Notes under the pieces: model-generated
Databases searched by the model: none
Seen by the model: only the letters and a program-made list of their open reading frames with translations
What the model was told of the DNA's origin: nothing
Assembly: GCA_963756545.1 (NCBI GenBank)
Contig: CAVWNY010000003.1
Coordinates: 434,001 to 498,000 of the forward strand
Origin: DATFDN01 sp963756545
GTDB lineage: Bacteria; Pseudomonadota; Alphaproteobacteria; Acetobacterales; Acetobacteraceae
Reading direction: 5' to 3'
Length of the DNA stretch: 64,000 bases
Shown here: in pieces, positions 33,259 through 43,528 of the stretch
Layout of the letters: every line of letters starts with the position of its first letter
How positions within the stretch are numbered: the first letter of the stretch is position 1
Made by a program: the position numbers and the translations under genes

Positions 33259-35766
33259 TCAGGCTCCCGCCGGCTCCGCCTGCACCACCCCCAACAGCCG
33301 CGCCTGCAACGCCTCGTCGGCTTCCAGCGCGCGCGCGCTGCCCTCGAAGGCCACGCGGCCGTTCACCAGCACATAGGCCCGATCGACGAGCGACAGCACG
33401 GTCTCGGCATGGTGCTCCACGATCACCATCGCGACCCGCCCGCGCAGCTTCGCCAGCGCCGCCAGCACCTCCTGCACCACCGCCGGGGCGAGACCCTCGA
33501 AGGGCTCGTCGAGCAGCATCAGCCGGCTCGGCGCCATCAGGGCGCGGGCGATGGCGACCATCTGACGCTCGCCGCCGGACAGGCTTTCGGCCTGGGCGCG
33601 CTGAAGAACGCGCAGCTTGGGGAACAGCGCGAACGCCTCGTCGAGCGAGGCCCCGCCCGCGCGCGCCGCGAGGCGCAGGTTCTCCGTCACCGTCAGATTG
33701 GGAAACAGCCGCCGCCCCTCGGGCACCAACGCGATGCCGGCGCGATTGATCTCGAACGACCGGGAATCCGTGATGTCGGCATCGCCGAAGACGATGGCGC
33801 CGCCGGTCTTCTGCGCCGCGCCCATGATGGCGCGCAAGGTCGTCGTCTTGCCCACTCCGTTGCGGCCGAGCAGCGCCACCGCCTCGCCCTCGTTCACGAC
33901 CATGTCGAGCCCGTCCAGCACCTGGCTGCCCGAATAACCGGCGCGCAGGCCCGACAGGCGCAGCAGGGGCACGGACGGCGCGGCGACGTGTTGCGGAGCC
34001 GCCGCGGCGTGCTTCACGTCGCGCGCGGTGCCCATGTAGGCGGCGACGACCTCAGGGTTGGCCGCGACTTCGGCCGGGGCGCCGTCGGCGATCAGCCGTC
34101 CCTGGTGCAGCACGGTCAGGCGGTCCGACAGCACCAGCACGCGGTCGATGTCGTGCTCGATCAGCAGCACCGCATGGGTGCGCGACAAGCCGCGGATCAG
34201 CCGCCCCACCACCTCGCGGTCGGACGCCGCGAGCCCCGCCAGCGGCTCGTCCAGCAGCAGTAGCCGCGCGTCGGTGGCGAGCGTGATCGCGATCTCCAGC
34301 AGCCGCCGCTCGCCGTGCGCGAGATTCGCGCAGGCCTCGCCGGCGCGATCGGCCAGGCCGACCGCATCGAGCAGCGACCAGGTCTGGGCGTTGATCCCCT
34401 CCAGGGCATAGGCGTCCCGCCACAGGCTGAGGCCGTGCGGGCTGCGCGCCTGCACGGCGATGCGGACGTTCTCGAAGGCTGTCAGCGTGGCGAACACGCT
34501 GATGATCTGAAACGACCGCCCCAGCCCCAGCCGCACCCGCTTGTGCTCGGGAACCCGCGTGATGTCGCGCCCGGCGAAGCTGATTGTGCCCGCGTTCGGC
34601 CGCAGCCGGCCCGTCAGCATGTTGAACATCGTCGTCTTGCCCGCGCCGTTCGGGCCGATCAGGCTGTGCAGCCGACACGCATCGACGTCGAAGCTGATGT
34701 CTTGCGCCGTGACCAGCGAGCCGAACCGCTTCGAGAGATTCCGCACCCGCAACACTGGCCCGTTCGTCCCGTCGGCCGCCTGCCCCGCGGCCACCGAGCG
34801 CCACGGCGCGATGGACGCCGGGCGCGCCGGGATGCCGCGCCGCGTCAGGGTCCAGCGCGGCGGGCGTCGGAGCAGGCGCTGCGCCAGGCCCTGGATGCCC
34901 TCAGGGGAGCCGAGCGCGAAGGCCAGGATGATCGGCGCGAAGAACAGCCACCAGTTCTCGCTGAGTTGCGAAAGCTTGTCCTGCAACAGCACGAAGGCGA
35001 TCGCGCCCCAGAGCGGGCCGAGGAACTGATGCACGCCGCCCAGCACCGTCATCAGCAGTGCGTCGCCCGCGTGCTGCCAGCTCAGGTTGTCGGCATAGGC
35101 GCCCCGCAGCATGAACGCGAGCAGCGCGCCGGCATAGCCGAGCACTCCTGCCATCACCACAAACGCGGTCAGCTTGAGACGGAACGTGCTGTAGCCGAGC
35201 GCGCGCACGCGCTGCTCGTTGTCGCGCAGCGCCTGCAGGGTGCGCCCGAACGGCGTGTGCGCGATGCGCCACAGGAGCCACATGCCGAGCACCACCGTCA
35301 TGACGGTGAAGGCATGGAACACGCCGCTGCCGGCGAGCATCGGGCGGGGCACGCCCTGCAACCCGTTCTCGCCGCCGGTCAGCGCCGTCCACTTGAACGC
35401 GACCTCGAAGGCAATCTGCGAGAACGCCAAGGTCAGCAGCGAAAAATAGAGGCCACGCCGGCGCAGGATGATGAACCCGATCGCCAGCGCGAGCACGAGC
35501 GAGAACGTGATCGCGAAGGCGAAGGCGGCCAACTCGTTGTCGAGAAAGCGCAGCATCGAGATGGCGGTGGCGTAGGTCGCGCAGCCGAAGAACACCGAGG
35601 CGCCGAACGGCACCAGCCCGGTGTAGCCGACCAGCAGATTCACGCCCGCGCCGTACAGCGTGTAGATCGCGATCTCGGTGATCAGGCCCTCCGGCGCGCC
35701 GGTCACGCGCCAGAACGCGCTCAGCGCGGCGAGCACGAGGGCGACCCACAGGACGGGGTGGGTCAC
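33259..35766 (-). CDS. LivM-LivG-LivF triple fusion (permease plus two ATPases)
   Basis: A single 835-residue frame. Residues ~1-300 are a LivM permease (GAGVNLLVGYTGLVPFGASVFFGCATY, LRDNEQRVRALGY). Residues ~345-590 are a LivG ATPase (GPNGAGKTTMFNMLTG, GLGRSFQI, ANLAHGERRLLEIAI, LLLLDEPLAGL). After a ~25-residue Ala-rich linker, residues ~605-835 are a LivF ATPase (GRNGVGKTTTLRAIMG, LSGGERQMVAIARAL, LMLLDEPFEGLAP). No stop codon lies between the parts. Start is taken at GTG 35766, just after the hydrophobic frame begins; the upstream frame is inside a repeat. Fusion of all three would force 1:1:1 stoichiometry. It is in an operon with livH and the binding protein. Confidence 0.88.
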   Translation of the reverse strand: MTHPVLWVALVLAALSAFWRVTGAPEGLITEIAIYTLYGAGVNLLVGYTGLVPFGASVFFGCATYATAISMLRFLDNELAAFAFAITFSLVLALAIGFIILRRRGLYFSLLTLAFSQIAFEVAFKWTALTGGENGLQGVPRPMLAGSGVFHAFTVMTVVLGMWLLWRIAHTPFGRTLQALRDNEQRVRALGYSTFRLKLTAFVVMAGVLGYAGALLAFMLRGAYADNLSWQHAGDALLMTVLGGVHQFLGPLWGAIAFVLLQDKLSQLSENWWLFFAPIILAFALGSPEGIQGLAQRLLRRPPRWTLTRRGIPARPASIAPWRSVAAGQAADGTNGPVLRVRNLSKRFGSLVTAQDISFDVDACRLHSLIGPNGAGKTTMFNMLTGRLRPNAGTISFAGRDITRVPEHKRVRLGLGRSFQIISVFATLTAFENVRIAVQARSPHGLSLWRDAYALEGINAQTWSLLDAVGLADRAGEACANLAHGERRLLEIAITLATDARLLLLDEPLAGLAASDREVVGRLIRGLSRTHAVLLIEHDIDRVLVLSDRLTVLHQGRLIADGAPAEVAANPEVVAAYMGTARDVKHAAAAPQHVAAPSVPLLRLSGLRAGYSGSQVLDGLDMVVNEGEAVALLGRNGVGKTTTLRAIMGAAQKTGGAIVFGDADITDSRSFEINRAGIALVPEGRRLFPNLTVTENLRLAARAGGASLDEAFALFPKLRVLQRAQAESLSGGERQMVAIARALMAPSRLMLLDEPFEGLAPAVVQEVLAALAKLRGRVAMVIVEHHAETVLSLVDRAYVLVNGRVAFEGSARALEADEALQARLLGVVQAEPAGA

Positions 35767-35780
35767 GATGGCAACGCGCG

Positions 35781-35876
35781 ACCCCTCCCCCCGACCCCCT
35801 CCCGCAAGGGGAGAAGGAGACGAAGACCCGACCCAGCGTTTGCTCCTCCCCTCTCCTTGGGGGAGGCGGCGAGCGC
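35781..35876. repeat. GC-rich inverted repeat, degenerate copy C
   Basis: It carries the same left part as copies A and B (CCCCTCCCCCC, then CCCCCTCCCGCAAGGGGAG). The right part is diverged (CTCCCCTCTCCTTGGGGGAGG). It sits between livH and the LivMGF fusion on the minus strand, again inside a Liv operon. Confidence 0.65.
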
Positions 35877-35879
35877 CGC

Positions 35880-36755
35880 TCACTCGAACCGCTCCCACCG
35901 CTCGCCGAGCAGCCCGCGCGGGCGTACCAGCAGCACGAGTGCCATGAACGCGTACATCACCCCGCCGGCGGCCGCGGGCTCGAACTGGACGGTCAGCGTG
36001 GTCACCACGCCGACCAGCAGCCCGGCGATGACGGCACCGGGGAAGGAGCCGAGGCCGCCGATGGTGACCACCACGAAGGCGGGCATGATGGCGTTCTCCT
36101 GCATCGCCGGCGTCACGGTCCAGAGCGGCGCGGCCAGCACGCCGGCGATGCCGGCGATGGCGCAGCCGAGGCCGAATACCGCCGTCAGCACGATCGGCAG
36201 GCGGATGCCGAGCAGGCCCACCATCTCGGGATCGCGCGAGCCGGCGCGCAGGATGCGCCCATAGGGGGTGAAGCGCATGAACGCCCAAAGACCCGCCAGC
36301 AGAACCACGGTGGCGAAGAACACCGAAGCCCGGAAACGGGTGATGAACACCGGCCCCCAGATGAACACTCCCGACAGCGCGGCGGGCTGGTTGAACGGAA
36401 TTCCCAGTCCACCCCAAATCAATCGCGTCAGCGCCTCGATCAGCAGTGCCAGCGCGAAGGTCACGATCAGGCTGACCAGCGGATCCTTGTCATAGAGTCG
36501 GCGGATCAGCAGGCGCTCCACGATCATGCCGAGCAGCCCGACCGCGAACGGCGCCAGGATCACCGCCGGCCAGCCGAATTGCTGGTAGAGAGTCAAGCCG
36601 AAATAGGCCCCGAGCGCGAAGAACGCGCCATGCGCGAAATTGACGATGCCGAGCAGGCCGAAGATGATGGAGAGCCCGATCGCGATCAGCACGTAGAGAC
36701 TGCCGAGCACCAGGCCGTTGGCTGCCTGGGTCAGCAGAAGGGTGGGGTCGAACAT
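35880..36755 (-). CDS. livH: Liv-type ABC transporter permease LivH
   Basis: A 291-residue permease with about eight helices and the LivH signature FGLLGIVNFAHGAFFALGAYFG (about 33-54) plus VVTIGGLGSFPGAVIAGLLVG near 228. It pairs with the LivM part of the downstream fusion. ATG 36755 was chosen over longer frames since the conserved N-terminus LLTQAANGLVLGSLYVLIAIGLSI begins right after it. The binding-protein gene ends 17 bp upstream. Confidence 0.92.
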   Translation of the reverse strand: MFDPTLLLTQAANGLVLGSLYVLIAIGLSIIFGLLGIVNFAHGAFFALGAYFGLTLYQQFGWPAVILAPFAVGLLGMIVERLLIRRLYDKDPLVSLIVTFALALLIEALTRLIWGGLGIPFNQPAALSGVFIWGPVFITRFRASVFFATVVLLAGLWAFMRFTPYGRILRAGSRDPEMVGLLGIRLPIVLTAVFGLGCAIAGIAGVLAAPLWTVTPAMQENAIMPAFVVVTIGGLGSFPGAVIAGLLVGVVTTLTVQFEPAAAGGVMYAFMALVLLVRPRGLLGERWERFE

Positions 36756-36772
36756 CGCGGGCGCCCCGCATG

Positions 36773-38005
36773 TCAGGTTGCCGGCATGTGGCAGTCGGAG
36801 ACGCCGTACACCTTCTCGAGGTCCGCCGCCGAGGCGGGCACCGCCCCCTTCACGTCGAAGTAGTCCCACTTATCGGGGATCGTCGGCTTCACCTCGACCA
36901 CCAGATTGCGGAGCAGCATCTGATGGTCGGACTTGCGCCAACTATAGGGATTTTCAGGTGTGCCGCCCTTCCAGGTCTCCAATCCCTCGATGATCGCCAT
37001 GGGCTCGGTCGATTTCGCGGCATCCATCGACTCGAACAGCGACTTCGCCGTGATCCAGCCCATCCACGCCTTGTCGGCGGCCGGTCGGGCGTGCGCCTTC
37101 TGGTAGGCGGCGGCGAACGCCTGCTCGTCGGGCGGGTTGGCCGGGTTCTTGTACCACCAGAGCGAGGTGTAGATCCCGGTCGCCGCGTCCGGCCCGACCG
37201 CCCAGATGTCGGTGTCGCCGATGGCGATCTCGGCCACCGGGATCTTGCCCTTCATGCCCATGTCGTTCCATTGCTTGAGGAACGTGGACAGATCGCCGGC
37301 CGGCACGCCGCCCAGCACGAGGTCCGGCTTCGCCTGGCGGATCTTCAGGATGAAGCTGCTGTAGTCGGGCGTGTTCAGCGGCACGCTGTCGTCGCCCGCG
37401 ATGGTGCCGCCTGCCTCCTTCAGCAGTTGCTTGAACGAGGCGGCGATGTCCTGCCCGAACGCATAGGATGCGGTCAGGAAGTACCATTTCTTGCCGCTTC
37501 CGATGATGTACGGCGTGAACATCTTCGCCTGCACCGCCACGGGGGTGTTCAGCCGGAACGTGTAGCGGTTGCAGTTCTTGCCCGTGATGGCGGTCGCCGC
37601 GGCGTTGTTGATGAGCAGCGGGATCTTCAGGCCCGGCGCCGTCGCCTCCTCGGCCAGCGCGTTTGAACTGAGCGCCCCGCCGAGGATCGCCACGACCTTC
37701 TCCTCCTGCACCAGCTTCTGCATGTTCTGCTGCGCGCCTTGCGGGCTCGGCTCGTCGTACCATACGAGTTCGGCGGGGCGGCCCATGATCTTGTTGCCGC
37801 GCTCGGCCAGCGCGAGATAGGTGCCCTGCGCGAGGTATTCGGTCTGCGGCGCGATGTCGCCGGTCTTGGCCAGCAACAGCCCGATCCGGATGGTCTCCGC
37901 CGCCGCGGCGGGACGGATGAACGGCATCGGCAGGCTCGCCGCGCCAGCCAGCAATCCCACGCTGCTCAGCGTCTGCCGACGGGTCAGTCCCTTGGCCCCG
38001 GTCAT
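36773..38005 (-). CDS. Liv-type substrate-binding protein with Tat-like leader
   Basis: A 410-residue periplasmic binding protein. The leader has a twin-arginine pattern (GLTRRQTLSSVGLLAGAASLP) and a likely cleavage after AAAA. The body shows ETIRIGLLLAKTGDIAPQTEYLAQGTYLALAERG and GGALSSNALAEEATAPGLKIP. ATG 38005 has GGAGG 6 nt upstream, while the ATG two codons earlier overlaps that site. A single Cys pair may form a disulfide (GKNCNRYTF with VSDCHMPAT). It is first in the operon livK-livH-livMGF. The ligand is unknown. Confidence 0.88.
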   Translation of the reverse strand: MTGAKGLTRRQTLSSVGLLAGAASLPMPFIRPAAAAETIRIGLLLAKTGDIAPQTEYLAQGTYLALAERGNKIMGRPAELVWYDEPSPQGAQQNMQKLVQEEKVVAILGGALSSNALAEEATAPGLKIPLLINNAAATAITGKNCNRYTFRLNTPVAVQAKMFTPYIIGSGKKWYFLTASYAFGQDIAASFKQLLKEAGGTIAGDDSVPLNTPDYSSFILKIRQAKPDLVLGGVPAGDLSTFLKQWNDMGMKGKIPVAEIAIGDTDIWAVGPDAATGIYTSLWWYKNPANPPDEQAFAAAYQKAHARPAADKAWMGWITAKSLFESMDAAKSTEPMAIIEGLETWKGGTPENPYSWRKSDHQMLLRNLVVEVKPTIPDKWDYFDVKGAVPASAADLEKVYGVSDCHMPAT

Positions 38006-38098
38006 GTGCATCCTCCCTGCAACCGACGCCGCTCGGTAGCCGGCGGCGCTTCCCGCCGGTTATGACCGAGAGGAATAGAGGGATGCAAGGCGGGCGGG

Positions 38099-39135
<1,037 letters not shown>

Positions 39136-39139
<4 letters not shown>

Positions 39140-40233
39140 GCCTGCGCTCCTTCGATGATGCTCATCGTCGCTGCACTTCGCACGCGGGCTTCCGCCAGAA
39201 AGCCTTCGAGTTCGCGCGCCCGCGTGTCGGCCGTGTGCCGCTCCAGCGTGCGTGCCCGGCCCGCTTGCGCGATCGCCGCGCGCCAAGCCTCCGGCATGTC
39301 GAGCGCGGCGAGCACGTCGTCGGCCGTGCGCGCGAGCAGGATATCGCGCCCGGGCCGGAACAGCTCATCGAGCCCTGGCCAATCGTCGGAGATGATCGGG
39401 GTGCCGCACGCCCCGGCCTCGAACAGCCGCACGCTCGGGCTGTGGCCGCGCCGGCGCATGTCGGCGCGCGTCACGTTCAGCGTCCACGCCTGGCCCGCAT
39501 AGAACGCGGCGTGATCGGCGGGCGGCAGATGCTCGATCCGCTCGACGTTCGCCGGCCAGTCGATCCCGTCCGGGTATTGCGGCCCGGCGACGACGAAGCG
39601 GCCCTGCGGGCGCCGCCGCGCGGGCTCGATCAGCAGCCGCTCGACCGCTTGCTGACGGTCGGGGCTATAGGTGCCAAGGTATCCGAGATCCCAGCGTCGT
39701 GCCGCCCCGGTGGGCCGATGCCGCTCGGGATCGACGGCGCAAAAAAGCGGGCGGGCCATTCGCGCGCCATACGTCCGTTCCAGCACGCTGAGCGTCGGCC
39801 CGCCGGTGAATGAGAGATAGAGATCGAACAACCTGGTCTGCTCGGCCAGCAGATACGCCGCGCCGCCCCCGGCCAGCGCCTGCATCGTCACGGGCGTATC
39901 GATGTCGTAAAAGCACAGCAGGCCCCGCACGCGCGAGGCGAGCCGGGCTATGACGGCCGCACCCTCCGGCACGTACGATCCGACGATGACCGCGTCCGCT
40001 TGCGCAAGGTCGTGCGCGGTGCGGTCCAGGTCGCCGACGCTCTCGTAGAAGCGCAGCGTGCAGAAGTCGGGCACCGGCAGATCGCGGTGCACCGCGTACC
40101 AGGGCTGCTCGCGCTCCAGGAAAAGAACCTCGTGGCCGCGCGCATCCAGCGCGCGCAGCAGCGCGCGATAGGTGGTCGCGTGTCCGTTGCCCCATGAGGA
40201 GCTGAGGCTGAGGCCGAGGAAAACCAGGCGCAC
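39136..40233 (-). CDS. CgeB-like glycosyltransferase (1)
   Basis: A 365-residue GT-B glycosyltransferase of the CgeB type. Landmarks are RLVFLGLSLSSSWGNGHATTYRALLRAL at the start, a middle LCFYDIDTPVTMQAL, and the C-terminal nucleotide-sugar region SPSVRLFEAGACGTPIISDDWPGLDELFRPGRDILLA (about 273-310). CgeB was named for Bacillus spore-coat glycosylation; these proteins are common in exopolysaccharide loci. Two further paralogues are encoded directly upstream. Acceptor and donor are not known. Confidence 0.82.
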
Positions 40234-40242
40234 GGCGTTCCC

Positions 40243-41337
40243 TCAGGCCGCCGCGGCCGCACGCCGGCGCGCGACCGCCTGACGGAGCAGCCGGTCAACG
40301 ATGCGGGCGCGCTCGGCGTAGGTGTGCCCGGCCAGGATGCGCGCCCGTGCCCGCGCGCCGATCTCCCGCGCGCGGGCCGGCGTCAGCGCGGCGAGATGCT
40401 CAGCGACATCGCGCCCGTCGCGCGCGACCAACACCTCCCCGCCGGGTTCGAGGAACAGCTCGATCCCCTCCCAAGCATCGGTGATCAGGCAGGCGCCCGC
40501 GCCGGCCGCCTCGAAGACGCGCGTCGCGGGGCAGAAGCCCATCGCGGCCATGCTGTCGCGCGCGACGTTCAGCACGGCGAGCGCGGAGCAGTTGAAAGCG
40601 TTGTGCCGCTCCGTTCCGAGATGGCCGATCGCGCGCACGTTGGACGGCATCGGCTTGCCGTCCCAGCCCGATCCGCCCAGCAGAAAGGATCGCGTCGGCA
40701 GGCGCGCGGCGGGATCGAGAAAGAACGTCCCGGTGCGCGCCTCGCGATCGGGCATCCGGTTGGCGAGGAACGCGAGGTCGGCCGTCAGTTCCGAGTCCGG
40801 GGCGACGGGAAAATGCGTGGCGGGATCGAGCGCGTTGTAGATCGGCCAGCACGCGGCGGCGCCGAAGCCGCGGTAGGCGTCGGTCACGGGCGCGCCGCCG
40901 CCATAGGTCAGCACCATGTCGAGGCGCGGCAAGATGCGGTGCAGCGGATGCGCGGCATCGGCGCGCAGGTCGGCCAAGGTCGCCGGCGCGTCGACATCCC
41001 AGAACGCGCGCACCGCGTCGCCGCGCGGCGCGCTCAGCAAAGCGGCGAGCAGCACGTCGTCGAACACGCCGACCCCGCTCGCCTTGACCATGACGTCGGC
41101 GCGCGCGGCTTCGGTGAGCACGTGGCGCACGCCCTCCTCGGTCGCCGGATAGACGACCGAGCGCGCCCAGTCGGGCGGGGCGATGTCGCGATGCGCCTGC
41201 CGGTCGAAGGCATCGGGCTCGTAGAAGGTCACGTCCCAGCCGAGGCCAGCGAGCGGTTCCAGCAGTCCACGATAATAGGTCGCCGCGCCGTTCCAATAGG
41301 CGGACAGCAGACTCGATCCGTAGAAGGCGAGGCGCAT
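40243..41337 (-). CDS. CgeB-like glycosyltransferase (2)
   Basis: A 364-residue paralogue of its neighbours. It starts RLAFYGSSLLSAYWNGAATYYRGLLEPLAGLGWDVTFYEPDA and has FWDVDAPATLADL in the middle. The conserved C-terminal block is PATRVFEAAGAGACLITDAWEGIELFLEPGGEVLVARD (about 270). Its ATG overlaps the previous stop by one base (TGATG). The three CgeB-like genes differ widely in sequence, so they probably add different sugars. Confidence 0.82.
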   Translation of the reverse strand: MRLAFYGSSLLSAYWNGAATYYRGLLEPLAGLGWDVTFYEPDAFDRQAHRDIAPPDWARSVVYPATEEGVRHVLTEAARADVMVKASGVGVFDDVLLAALLSAPRGDAVRAFWDVDAPATLADLRADAAHPLHRILPRLDMVLTYGGGAPVTDAYRGFGAAACWPIYNALDPATHFPVAPDSELTADLAFLANRMPDREARTGTFFLDPAARLPTRSFLLGGSGWDGKPMPSNVRAIGHLGTERHNAFNCSALAVLNVARDSMAAMGFCPATRVFEAAGAGACLITDAWEGIELFLEPGGEVLVARDGRDVAEHLAALTPARAREIGARARARILAGHTYAERARIVDRLLRQAVARRRAAAAA

Positions 41338-42446
41338 CAGGCCATCTCCATCTCACGGGTGCCGAGGCGCGCGAGGATCGCCAGCAACTCGTCAACACGG
41401 TGCGCGCAGGTATGGCGCGTCTCGATGGCGGCAAGCCCGCTGGCGGCGAGATCCCGGCGCAGGCCACCGTCGGCGGCGAGCGCGCGCATGTGGGCGCGCA
41501 TCCGTGCGGGGGTTTCAGCCACCAGGAAATCGCGCCCCGGCTCGAATAGCGACTCCGTGTCTTGCCAGGGCGCCGAGATCAGCGGGACGCCGCAGGCCAG
41601 CGCCTCGAACACGCGGATCGTCGGAATGCCGGGCAAATGCGTCGCGTAGAAGCGGCGCGGGACGTGCACCGTCATCAGGTGGCGCGCGAACACGCCGGGT
41701 GCTTCGGCGTTCGCCAGCCAGCCGCGATAGCGCGCGCCGGCGGCGTCCAATGCCGCACACGCGTGCACGGGATAGCGCACGCCGAACATGTCCAGCGGCA
41801 GACCGACGTCGCGCGCGGGTTCGAGCAGATACTCCCGGAGTTCCTTGCTGCGCTCCTCGTCGCCCCAGTTGCCGATCCAGACCACGCCCGCGCGCGGCTG
41901 TTCCTCGGCCGGCGGGCGGAACAGGCGCATATCCGCCGCCTCGTGCCAGACGAAGGCGTGCGTGCCCCAGCCATTGCGCCGATAGACCTGTGCCAGCGCA
42001 TCGCCGAAGACGAGAACCCCGTCATAACCCGACAAATCGAAGGCGTTGATCGCCTCGGGGTCGCTGACGGCGCGGTGGTGCGTGTCATGGAACAGCAGCC
42101 GGAACCGCCCGCCCTGGGCGCGCGCGCGACCGATGGCGGCGACCAGGGCGGGGTCGTTCCATTCGTGTACGATCACCGCGTCTGCGCCATCCAGCATCGC
42201 GTCGAGGTCGGGGCAGATGAACCGCATCCCAGGCGCGAGGTCGGGGAAGTCGGCCGCGAAGCGGTCGAGCGCGCCGGGGCCGTGATCGCGCAGCAGGTTG
42301 AGGCGGCTCCAGCCCTCCTCGGGTTCATAGGTGCGGACCTCGTGGCCGCGTGCGAGAAGCTCGCGCAGCACGCCGCGCAGGAAATGCGCATTGCCGTGAT
42401 TCCAGCAGGCGGCGAGCGAGTGCGTGAAATAGACGAAACGCGTCAT
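41337..42446 (-). CDS. CgeB-like glycosyltransferase (3)
   Basis: A 369-residue protein with the same architecture: RFVYFTHSLAACWNHGNAHFLRGVLRELLARGHEVRTYEP at the N-terminus, LLFHDTHHRAVSDPEAIN in the middle, and PTIRVFEALACGVPLISAPWQDTESLFEPGRDFLVAETP near 275-313. The start codon overlaps the GT4 stop (ATGA). The N-terminal NHGNAHF motif corresponds to WGNGHAT and YWNGAAT in the paralogues and probably lines the acceptor site. Confidence 0.82.
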   Translation of the reverse strand: MTRFVYFTHSLAACWNHGNAHFLRGVLRELLARGHEVRTYEPEEGWSRLNLLRDHGPGALDRFAADFPDLAPGMRFICPDLDAMLDGADAVIVHEWNDPALVAAIGRARAQGGRFRLLFHDTHHRAVSDPEAINAFDLSGYDGVLVFGDALAQVYRRNGWGTHAFVWHEAADMRLFRPPAEEQPRAGVVWIGNWGDEERSKELREYLLEPARDVGLPLDMFGVRYPVHACAALDAAGARYRGWLANAEAPGVFARHLMTVHVPRRFYATHLPGIPTIRVFEALACGVPLISAPWQDTESLFEPGRDFLVAETPARMRAHMRALAADGGLRRDLAASGLAAIETRHTCAHRVDELLAILARLGTREMEMA

Positions 42447-43528
42447 GTCGCGCCGGCGCCCTGATGCGCGCGGTGCAGCGCGCGGTGGATGTCGAGCGTC
42501 GCCGCAGCCATCGTCTCGGCATCATAAGCCTGGGCGCGCCGCCGGGCGGCGTCGGACAACGCGGTGGGCTCGCGCACGGCGGCGGCGATTGTGCAGGCGA
42601 TGGCATCGGTATCGCCGGGGTCGACGAATTCGGCCGCGCCGTCCCACAACTCGCGGAAGGTCGGGATGTCGGACAGCACCAGCGCGCAACCAGATTGCGC
42701 CGCCTCCAGCACCGCGAGGCCGAACGGCTCGTAGCGCGCGACCGAGATGAAGGCGGCGGCGCCGGCGTATTCGCGGGCGAGCGCGACCTCGTCGAGGTTG
42801 CCGAGCAGGCGCAGCGCGCGGCACTCGATCGCGGCGCCGTTGGGGCCGATGCTGGGACCGGCGGCGCGAACCACGGTGTCGAGGCGCGCGGCGGCAGCAT
42901 CGAGCGCGCGGATGTTCTTGCCTTCGTCCCACAGCCGCCCGGCGGTCAGGGCGCCGCCGCGGGACACGGCCCGAAAGGGGAGCGGGCGGCGGCCGTTCGG
43001 GACGGCGCGGACTGGATGGCCATAGTGCGTGCTCAGTTCGCGGGCGAAGGCGCGGGTGGGTGCCAGCGCGCGGTCGGCGGCGCGCAATCCGGCGCCGACT
43101 AGCGCGGCACGCCACGCGAGATCCGGTGGCAATTGTTGTTCGCCGCGAACCGCGCGCCACCACGTTCCCACGCAGGAATGCGCGAACGCCACGACGGGCG
43201 CGGGCCAGTCGGCGTCGGGGACAAGCGCGGGCGTGTGGAGATGGATGCTGTCGGTGTTCCACTCGGCCGCGATGGCCGCGAGCGCGCGCGCCGCGTCGGC
43301 GATTTCGGCGGACGTTTCGGCGAGCCAGTCGAGCGGGAGGTCGGTTATGAGTAGGGTGCAGATGGCGGCGGCTTCCGCGCGCTGCGCGGCGGATGGCGCC
43401 GGCCCCATCGACACCAGAAGAATATCGGTCTCCCGCGCGCGCAGTTCGGCTGCAAGTTCCATGCAGTAGCGCCAGACGCCACCGACGGCATCGGTGGTGA
43501 GCATAATGCGCGCGCGGCCGCTCAGCAT
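42443..43528 (-). CDS. Glycosyltransferase, GT4-like
   Basis: A 361-residue GT-B glycosyltransferase. The N-terminus ARIMLTTDAVGGVWRYCMELAAEL has the Gly-Gly loop of GT4 enzymes. The C-terminal half has GRLWDEGKNIRALDAAAARL (about 200) and the retaining-GT motif ISVARYEPFGLAVLEAAQSGCALVLSDIPTFRELW (about 268-302, E-x7-E). It starts 7 nt before the stop of the radical SAM gene. It probably extends or starts the glycan that the CgeB-like enzymes act on. Confidence 0.85.
   Translation of the reverse strand: MLSGRARIMLTTDAVGGVWRYCMELAAELRARETDILLVSMGPAPSAAQRAEAAAICTLLITDLPLDWLAETSAEIADAARALAAIAAEWNTDSIHLHTPALVPDADWPAPVVAFAHSCVGTWWRAVRGEQQLPPDLAWRAALVGAGLRAADRALAPTRAFARELSTHYGHPVRAVPNGRRPLPFRAVSRGGALTAGRLWDEGKNIRALDAAAARLDTVVRAAGPSIGPNGAAIECRALRLLGNLDEVALAREYAGAAAFISVARYEPFGLAVLEAAQSGCALVLSDIPTFRELWDGAAEFVDPGDTDAIACTIAAAVREPTALSDAARRRAQAYDAETMAAATLDIHRALHRAHQGAGAT

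Noticed and set aside
36417..36419. Extension of the LivMGF frame up to 36417
   Set aside because: The region above 35766 lies in the repeat and opposite or within livH, which is clearly encoded in another frame; there is no conserved sequence.
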